Shown here: in pieces, positions 58,020-64,000 of the stretch
Layout of the letters: every line of letters begins with the position of its first letter
How positions within the stretch are numbered: position 1 is the stretch's first letter
From: Agriotes lineatus
Lineage: Eukaryota; Arthropoda; Insecta; Coleoptera; Elateridae
Length of the DNA stretch: 64,000 bases
Assembly (NCBI GenBank): GCA_940337035.1
Contig: OW679195.1
Location: 176,362,015-176,426,014, forward strand
Direction: 5' to 3'
Notes under the pieces: model-generated
Databases searched by the model: none
The model's input: only the letters and a program-made list of their open reading frames with translations
Told to the model about the DNA's origin: nothing
Translations under genes and position numbers: made by a program

Positions 58020-59585
58020 TAATTGGTTTAACACTTCTTCCAATTCTGGATCTTTTACTTCTACTTTTTGCCTTAACATTCTACTAGACATTACTTTTGT
58101 CTTTGCTAAGTTAATTTTCAAACTGATTTCATATGAAGCTTTGTACAATTCCGTTAATATAGTCTGAAGTTATTCAGGGGTTTCTGCGATAAGGACTATG
58201 TCGTCTGCACACCTAAAATTATTTAATTTTTCCCATTTATTAATATTTCCGCATTTTCTTGCCACTGCAGCTATTTGAAAACATGCTCTAGACAAGCCGT
58301 AAATAGTTTCATTGATAGGATATCACCTTGTCTTATAGCACGTTTTATTTTAATTGGTTTTTATAAAGTTTTATAGTGGATGTAGCGTTGTTATAAATGT
58401 TGTCAATCAATACTTCCCATCCATGATCTGTTCTGGAATTTTTTAATGAGTTCATGATTGCCCAATGCTCCACTGTGTCGAACGATTTTGAATAGTCTAC
58501 TAAAGCTAAATTTAGATCAAAATTATATTCAACAGATTTTTTTATTAGTATCCTCAAATATATCAGGTGTTCGTTACTGCTGTAGTCTCTTCTAAAGAAG
58601 GATTGCTCGGTTGGTTGGTCATCTAACTTCTTTGTCAAGCAATTTGTAATAATTCTTTTCAACAATTTATATATTTGGAATAGCAGGTTTGTCGGTCTTA
58701 ATTCTCTAAGTTAGCTTAATCACCCTTTTTCCAGTTCTTTGGGATTTCACCCGTTTCCAAGCATTTATTAAAAAGATCGCCCAGTTTTGTTAGTATTCCC
58801 TCTCTCTTCCATCTGTTACCATTTCGATGAGTAGTGTATCTTCTGCTGATGCTCTATTACTCTTCACGTGTTTTAAGACATGGCTTATTTTGTGATATCT
58901 GGCATTTCTTTAGAACCAACATTGTATTACTTAAATTATTGTATGGTTGCTGTATTTTGTTGTCATACAGATTTGTATAGAATCTTTCAGTTTCTTCTAT
59001 TAATTTTTCCAAATTTCTTATCTCTTCCCCATGTTTATCGTTTTGTACTGTAATGTGCCTTTTATACACTTCGTCGGAGAAATTTTATTTCTTTGTTGTT
59101 TTCTATTAATCTTGCTACTTCAACTTCGTAAAACGTTTGTAGGTCTTTTCTTATATTTTTTTTGTTTCCTTTGCCATTTGTCTAAGTTCTTCATACTTAC
59201 CCTCAAATATTTGTCTTTTTCTTCTCTCTTTCTATTAGCGTTATTGCTTACTTTTTCTATATTGGTTTTCCGCATTTTGGCAAATTTTTCTCCATTTTCT
59301 CTTAATGTATTTGTAATAATGTCGTTCATTTTATGTAGGTATTTAAATCCCATTCGTTCTTTATATCCTTTAGTTCTTTATTAAGTTCTTTTCCATATTC
59401 TATTGTGCTTTGTTTCAGTTTCTAACTATCAATTTTCATTATTTATTTCTTGAATGGTCGTCTTTTCATTTTCTTGTCTATCATAATGTTTGCTCTTAGT
59501 AGCTCTTGGTCGCTGCTTACATTGAATGCATTTAAGGCTGGTACATTTTATACTATTTGTATATGGTTTAACAAGATATAGTCTA
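58020..59585 (-). pseudogene. RTE-like RT and end of endonuclease, degraded
   Basis: From the 5' side: DYILLNHIQIV and the endonuclease end with SDQELLRANI (SDH changed to SDQ), a lysine-rich linker, and RT segments ERFYTNLYDN, CLETGEIPKNWKKGD, LALVDYSKSFDTVEHWAIMN, and IRQGDILS. Next comes CADDIVLIAETPE, where the catalytic FADD reads CADD, and then LKINLAKTKVMSSRMLRQK. Many stops and shifts are present. The longest open piece is 58345-58665. No C-terminal domain follows, so the 3' end is truncated at about 58020. Confidence 0.75.
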
Positions 59586-59586
59586 A

Positions 59587-59850
59587 ATGGCCCCGCTAGC
59601 AAATGCTCGCCTCTCAGGCGGCCGGCCCGGGTTCGAATCCCGGCGGACTCTAGAAGGATTTTAAAAATCCTACGCTCCCCGGCCACCACGCTGTGGTAGT
59701 TATTAACCCCTAAACAAGCAAACTCTTTTTCAATTTCTAAAGGCAAGGCTAGCCACCTACCCGGCCTAAAAGCAAAGAGGGCTCATAGAACCACTTTGTG
59801 GTTAAAACAGGCCACTGGCCTATAATAATAATAATAAGAAGAAGAAGATA
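59587..59850 (+). mobile_element. tRNA-derived SINE with TAA-type tail
   Basis: The head contains a clear B box, GGGTTCGAATCCC (59629-59641), preceded by a weaker A-box region (gctagcaaatgc). The body ends in a (TAA)n then (GAA)n tail at about 59823-59850. This is a third SINE family in the window. It sits inside the minus-strand RTE-like LINE. Confidence 0.75.
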
Positions 59851-59854
59851 CAGA

Positions 59855-60240
59855 TCTCATTTTTGGTTTTCGAGTTGAGATGAGGCTGTTACTAACATAC
59901 GGAGCAGAATTTGGAGCGGAGACCAACAAAACTTAGCAGTTAATGGGAACTGCAGAGATGACTACACTGAGAACGATAGCGGGAAAAACAAGAATGGATA
60001 GGGTACGGAATGAAGATATCCCGGAACAGTGTGGTGTGACAGTCATTGTTAAATTTGTTAGAAAACGCAGAAAAGAGTGGAATGACCATGTCGAAAGAGC
60101 GAACCAGGACAGAATTATAAGATGGCAAGAGATCTCAAACCGACTGCAAAACGCCAACCAGGACGACCTCCAAAGAGATGGGCGGCGAACTGGCTGTCGT
60201 CTTCTGTGGATATACCAGGAACACAATAAAGCGTGACGAA
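59855..60240 (+). pseudogene. LINE C-terminal domain, 3' end fragment
   Basis: Plus-strand blocks read LLLTYGAEFGAE, then TTLRTIAGKTRMDRVRNEDI, VIVKFVRKRRKEWNDHVERA and NQDRIIRW. After a shift near 60125, RDLKPTAKRQPGRPPKRWAA and NWLSSSVDIP end at TAA. This is the end of an endonuclease-RT LINE protein (TYGAETW...LR.I.GKTR.DRVRN..I...C....W...R...WN.HV.R....R..W..GRPPKRW). Only the last ~130 codons are present, typical of 5' truncation during insertion. Confidence 0.7.
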
Positions 60241-60261
60241 AAAAAAGGCACATGCCTAAAT

Positions 60262-60640
60262 AAAAAACGAAGAAGAGTCGTGGTTAATCCAAGTCCATGT
60301 TCTTTGTCTCTTCTTGGAGAGGAAAAGTTCATTGCATACATGCCGTGTAATGTAAGAAGTTTCAGAAGCATAGAGCCTCTTCCATCATAATGAAGTTTGC
60401 CTACATATTCTTAATTTTCTTCCTGCTGTTTCCCCAGTTCGAATTAAAATCTCTCATAATGATGGTGTGGTTGGTATAGCCATCGTTTATGTTATCGCCT
60501 ACCTCGTTGTAAAAGGTTTCCATTTCAGCGGCTGTGTGGGTTGATCTTGAATCGTAACAGTGAATTATTTTCATTCTGTAATGCTCATGATTACTGAAGC
60601 CACTCTTTCTGATTTCTTAACAAATTTTACAATATACGGT
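60262..60640 (-). pseudogene. LINE endonuclease N-terminal part, fragment
   Basis: Minus-strand blocks read MKIIHCYDSRSTHTAAEMET and FYNEVGDNINDGYTNHTIIM, then RDFNSNWGNSRKK (from the catalytic GDFNA motif). Next is a block ending TFPLQEETKNMDLD, matching the F...RKWTWxSPDG region. Stops are present. It joins to the block at 59585 across the plus-strand insertions. Confidence 0.65.
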
Positions 60641-61288
60641 GTTAGTTTTTTTGTTAATTGTGAAACTAAGCTCTTTTGGATTTAATTGTCTAAACCTTGA
60701 ACCTGAACCCTGGCCATTGCGGATTGGTAACAGAATATAGAATAGAAAAGAATTCGTAGATTTTGAATGAAATTAAGGTAAAGAACAAGGTTTCCTCCGA
60801 GGGCAGGGACGTGGAGAGGAGCAAGACTCGTGTGGGCTGGGTCGCTTCCCTGAAGCAATGCTATCCTTCAAAAGGACCGCAGAAAAGTAACTACCCGCTA
60901 ACGCTACTTATTTACGCGGGTTTATATTTGCCTCTGTATCATCAATATTTAGAGCTGGATACTGTTAGCGTTGGGTAACTCAGGGATTCGTTCCATTCTG
61001 CACGATTCTGCTAAAAGTCTTCACTTACGTACTCCAATCAGTTCCATAAAATTAAGGTCACTTCCCAATGCATCTAGATTTGTTTGTCTCTACTATATTT
61101 ATCTAGGGTATCTATTAACACTTGGTCTGAATAGGGTGCTTAGATTTCAGGTGCATATTCCAACGGTTTTGTTCGTTTTTGTTTTCTGCGCTAGAAGTTG
61201 ACGTGGTTGAGGCAGTTCAACTACATTTTCTTGGTACTTCACAATAATACATTTTTTATTTCACATTGTAACTGTAATGTTTTATTTT
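60641..61288. other. Intergenic spacer
   Basis: Nothing recognised. Short plus-strand open frames at 60763-61201 have no motif. Confidence 0.5.
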
Positions 61289-61660
61289 CCGGATTAATTT
61301 CAGTCCTGTAAATGGAACATTATGTAAAGGTATGCTATAACAACTTAACGGACTGAGTACTCTATGGTTCCATTTACCGGATTGAAATTACTCCGGCTCA
61401 AAGATTGTGTTGCTATAGCTACAATAAATAAGACAACTAGATTTTCTGAATTATTTACTTGATTAAAATTGCCATTCATTTAAAAATTTAAAAAAATTGA
61501 TACAGTTTGAAATACAACGTTGTTCGCTATACGTCCGGTAAATGATTATTTACAGGAATTCCGGACTCGGCTCCTTCGTCGCCTCGTTCATAAAACACGA
61601 ACTGTTGTAACTACTGTAAAAATTAATTACCGGACTTGCAACGTAAATAATCATTAAGGG
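61289..61660. repeat. Inverted-repeat cluster with CCGG-bearing arms
   Basis: A 30-base arm at 61289-61318 (ccggattaatttcagtcctg...) pairs with 61367-61396 at all but three positions. Further right, aaatgattatttac (about 61544) pairs with gtaaataatcatt (about 61641). CCGGTAA/TTACCGG-like words recur between them. It may be one or two nested non-autonomous elements with no coding. Confidence 0.65.
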
Positions 61661-63300
61661 ACATGCTAGTTGCCCCCTACTCCGATGGCCATTTCTCCCC
61701 CTGTCGTCTACTCTGACCCTTCTATCTACCGGGGGTGGTTATCCGATCTCTAGAAGGGTTGCTCAGATTTTCCAGTTTCCTGCATCTTCATACAAAAGTT
61801 GCTTGGAGGCGAAATTCGAAATTGGGTACAAGAAGCTCTATGACGCTAACTGAATGTAGCGTCGTGTGGTGCGCATGCACTACCCGATTTGAACCTATAT
61901 AATTTGCTTATACGACAGACGAATTCCTTCCAATCTGGCACCTATTTGTTGTGTTTATTTCTTTATATAACTCTCAAGTCAAAAATAAAAATTGCAAACT
62001 CTGCCCAAAGCAACATTATTGATAATAGGAAAAACACAAGTATAACATAAAAAGCTGGAATACAAAACGAGAAAAAAAAGACAGTATACACTTAACTAGA
62101 ATTTAACTTAACAATTGTAAAGTTTATCTTTGAACGTCTGCAGAGAATCAAAGTGACTATTCCCCTCAGATCTCTCTAGTAGTTTTTCCTCGTGGTCGAG
62201 GAGTCGTGATTTAAATTATATATGATTTGCATAGCATATCACTTCCTAGTTTCCATATTAATTGGCTCTTTTGATTGTTTCTCGCCATCTTTCTCGGTTT
62301 TTGGCATTCCTTATGTTTTCTACAAGTGGGGCACCTGTGGCTTCTTTCCCCTCAGATAATATAAACCAATCTCATCAATCAATTTTTAACCAATCAGAGT
62401 CAAATACAGCGAATATTTTTCACAAGTGCAATATCCGGGTATTTGCACAGGTGCATATTCGAGTATTTGCGGGAAGAAAACCAAACCAGCTAGGTATACA
62501 AGAAACTTCAGAAGGAAAACTAAAGACTCTTTAGAAAGGAATAATATGGTATACAAAGGATTACATTTCTTCATGGAATAGTCTTGCAACATTCCTCGCG
62601 TGCATTCTGTATAATTCGAGTATTTCTCGGGAACGCGGATAGGGATATAACTACTGAATATGTAACGTGTTACAATTAGACAAATAAGAATTATAAAGCA
62701 AGGATAATCTTGTTACAGGAGAGTTATTAGCTGAACTGGTTCAGTTAAAAGGGATATCAAACAACGCAATACTTCTTGTATTACCAATAGGGTTTCGCAA
62801 AGTAAAGTTAAATAAAAGATCTGGGCTGTCCATCTTTTGGTTAAAAAGCTTGTGTAGAAGTATCAAATCCAATAGTTTTCTTTTCTTTTTAGAGAATTGA
62901 TTGCAATATTGTTTAACGGAAATTTAGTAGAAAAGAATTGTATAAATTTATTCGAATGTGTTATTTAATTATTGGTAATGGTTACCGAAATAGTTTTTCA
63001 CTACTATTTCTTACTGTTAAGATAGAAGTGTCATCAGTCATCAGCAAAAGTAGTCACAGTATTTATTAACGCAGCTGTTTTATGACTGTATTTTCTTTAC
63101 TTTTACGAACACTCATTAAAGAAAACCCATTTCTCTAAATGATTTCTCTATTTATTATATTTGTAGTTCCATGAATTTGATCAGTTGTAGAGTGTCGAAA
63201 GGCAATAAAGAGTGTCAGAACATTTTCAAATTATACGAATGTACGGCTTTAAGAATATTCTTCTAAGATTACGACCCCGCTTGTATATCGTTTTTTTTTT
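61661..63300. other. Unassigned AT-rich intergenic DNA
   Basis: No gene recognised. A reverse-strand stretch at 62245-62350 gives GAPLVENIRNAKNRERWRET, which could be a LINE C-terminal scrap, but it is too short to call. Confidence 0.45.
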
Positions 63301-63920
63301 CTCATTTAATGGTTCATAGCAGTAAGCAACTGTGCCCGCCGCCGTGAAATCTGGAAGGCGCTTATTTTGTAGCTTCGCTTATATTCGTTGGCAAGTTAGG
63401 TTCCAATATCGATTTAGTAGGCAGACGCTCTTCTAGAATATTCTGCTGGGTGATCGCCCGTGAGTGCGAGCGCGACGGTATGCTGTAGTCGCCTTGTCGA
63501 TGGTTGCACGTGTTCCGTGCGCGTTGCAGACAAGCTTCCTATCCGTCTCGTTTTTGGCGGGGCTGGGGTTGGCGTGGCGTGTTGGGAGAGTGTTGCCAGA
63601 CTCGAAGCGAGTAAATTGCAGAGTGTTGTTGGTGCCCCGTCGTCTTGGCCAAACGCTGCTCTATTTTATCCTCAGGCGTCGGCCAATATACCACTGCTGT
63701 GTATGTGGGATCCAAAAATCGAGAGCGTGCCCCTGGTCAACTTTCACATGCGGGCCTTGTCGTTATTTGTGGTCGCATCGTGGATTCTGTGTAGGAAACG
63801 GTGGAACCTCATCATCAACACCTACGCTTGTTGGAGCTTCTCGCCCCGTTTCGCAACCTTGTGACACCGCCGTGCTTCAGGCTGGACTCATTTCGACCGC
63901 CGCAGGTAAAGTTAAGAAGG
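63301..63920 (+). other. GC- and CpG-rich island at window edge
   Basis: The base composition changes sharply to GC-rich with many CG dinucleotides. Two overlapping plus-strand frames (63460-63864 and 63464-63934) stay open but show no recognisable domain. Candidate donor sites are CAGGTAAAG at about 63903 and AAGGTATTT at about 63918. It could be a promoter and first exon of a gene lying to the right, or a GC-rich repeat. No choice can be made from here. Confidence 0.4.
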
Positions 63921-64000
63921 TATTTATGTACTAATTAATGTATGTAATCATATTTTGTGTACTATTTAATGGCAACAATCATATTTGAGTACTATTTAAT

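Larger units (their letters stand above)
58020..60640 (-). mobile_element. RTE-like LINE relic split by later insertions
   Basis: Minus-strand coding blocks are in order: endonuclease (60640-60262), endonuclease end (59580-59430), linker and RT (59420-58020). Between the first two lie a plus-strand LINE 3' end and a SINE. The protein edges match across the gap: the endonuclease block ends before the tract that should read DYIL, and the next block begins DYILLNHIQ. One interrupted copy is therefore likely. It is a different family from the LINE at 48-51 kb and much more decayed. Confidence 0.7.

Noticed and set aside
62245..62350. Reverse-strand NRERWRE-type peptide resembling a LINE C-terminus
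   Set aside because: Too short, with no adjoining RT or tail sequence.
63460..63934. Two overlapping frames as a definite host gene
   Set aside because: No domain is visible and the high GC lowers stop frequency. Kept only as a GC island.

Overview
This window looks like nuclear DNA from an insect, probably a beetle, although the species cannot be fixed from sequence alone. It is AT-rich and mostly intergenic, and I recognise no host protein-coding gene, rRNA, functional tRNA or CRISPR array. Almost everything interpretable is a transposable element (TE) or a relic of one. The mix of elements (RNase H-bearing R1/I-like LINE, RTE-like LINEs, CR1/L2-like LINE, Penelope-like elements, BEL/Pao gag, two hAT elements, Tc1/mariner MITEs, tRNA-derived SINEs) is typical of large arthropod genomes.

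Layout. 1-10 kb: mostly unassigned AT-rich DNA holding a Tc1/mariner-type MITE (3.0-3.3 kb) and a Mutator-like deletion derivative with long inverted termini (3.7-4.9 kb). 10-11 kb: a Penelope-like (PLE) 3' end that begins in a perfect 62-bp palindrome, is split by a SINE, and carries a hammerhead-ribozyme motif. 12-16.7 kb: an ORF-poor block containing a complete hAT element with an uninterrupted 611-aa transposase, 16-bp terminal inverted repeats and an exact 8-bp target duplication. 18.4-27.2 kb: one CR1/L2-like LINE broken into four pieces by a 0.9-kb foldback element, a 1.4-kb unknown insert, a SINE, two stacked PLE fragments (each ending in a hammerhead motif) and a 2.1-kb unknown element bounded by a 12-bp near-duplication. 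27.2-38.4 kb: no genes, but a long hairpin, a palindrome cluster with a small MITE, and a three-copy tandem repeat. 38.5-42.7 kb: a nearly complete RNase H-bearing LINE on the minus strand. 43.0-45.9 kb: a second PLE of the 10-kb family, again split by the same SINE family, abutting a minus-strand BEL/Pao gag with primer-binding site and LTR edge. 48.1-51.3 kb: an RTE-like LINE whose endonuclease-RT frame has one stop codon. 51.5-56.3 kb: a decayed Tc1/IS630-like transposase followed by a complete but frameshifted second hAT element. 58.0-60.6 kb: a minus-strand RTE-like LINE split by a SINE and a plus-strand LINE 3' end. 60.6-64 kb: unassigned, with an inverted-repeat cluster and a GC-rich island at the right edge.

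Nothing here forms an operon or pathway. The logic is insertion history: LINEs supply the oldest visible layer, PLEs and DNA elements landed inside them, and SINEs (which would need LINE machinery in trans) landed inside both. The most interesting items are the uninterrupted hAT element, the set of hammerhead-ribozyme motifs that share an extra core nucleotide, the foldback and palindromic structures, and the unclassified 2.1-kb insert.
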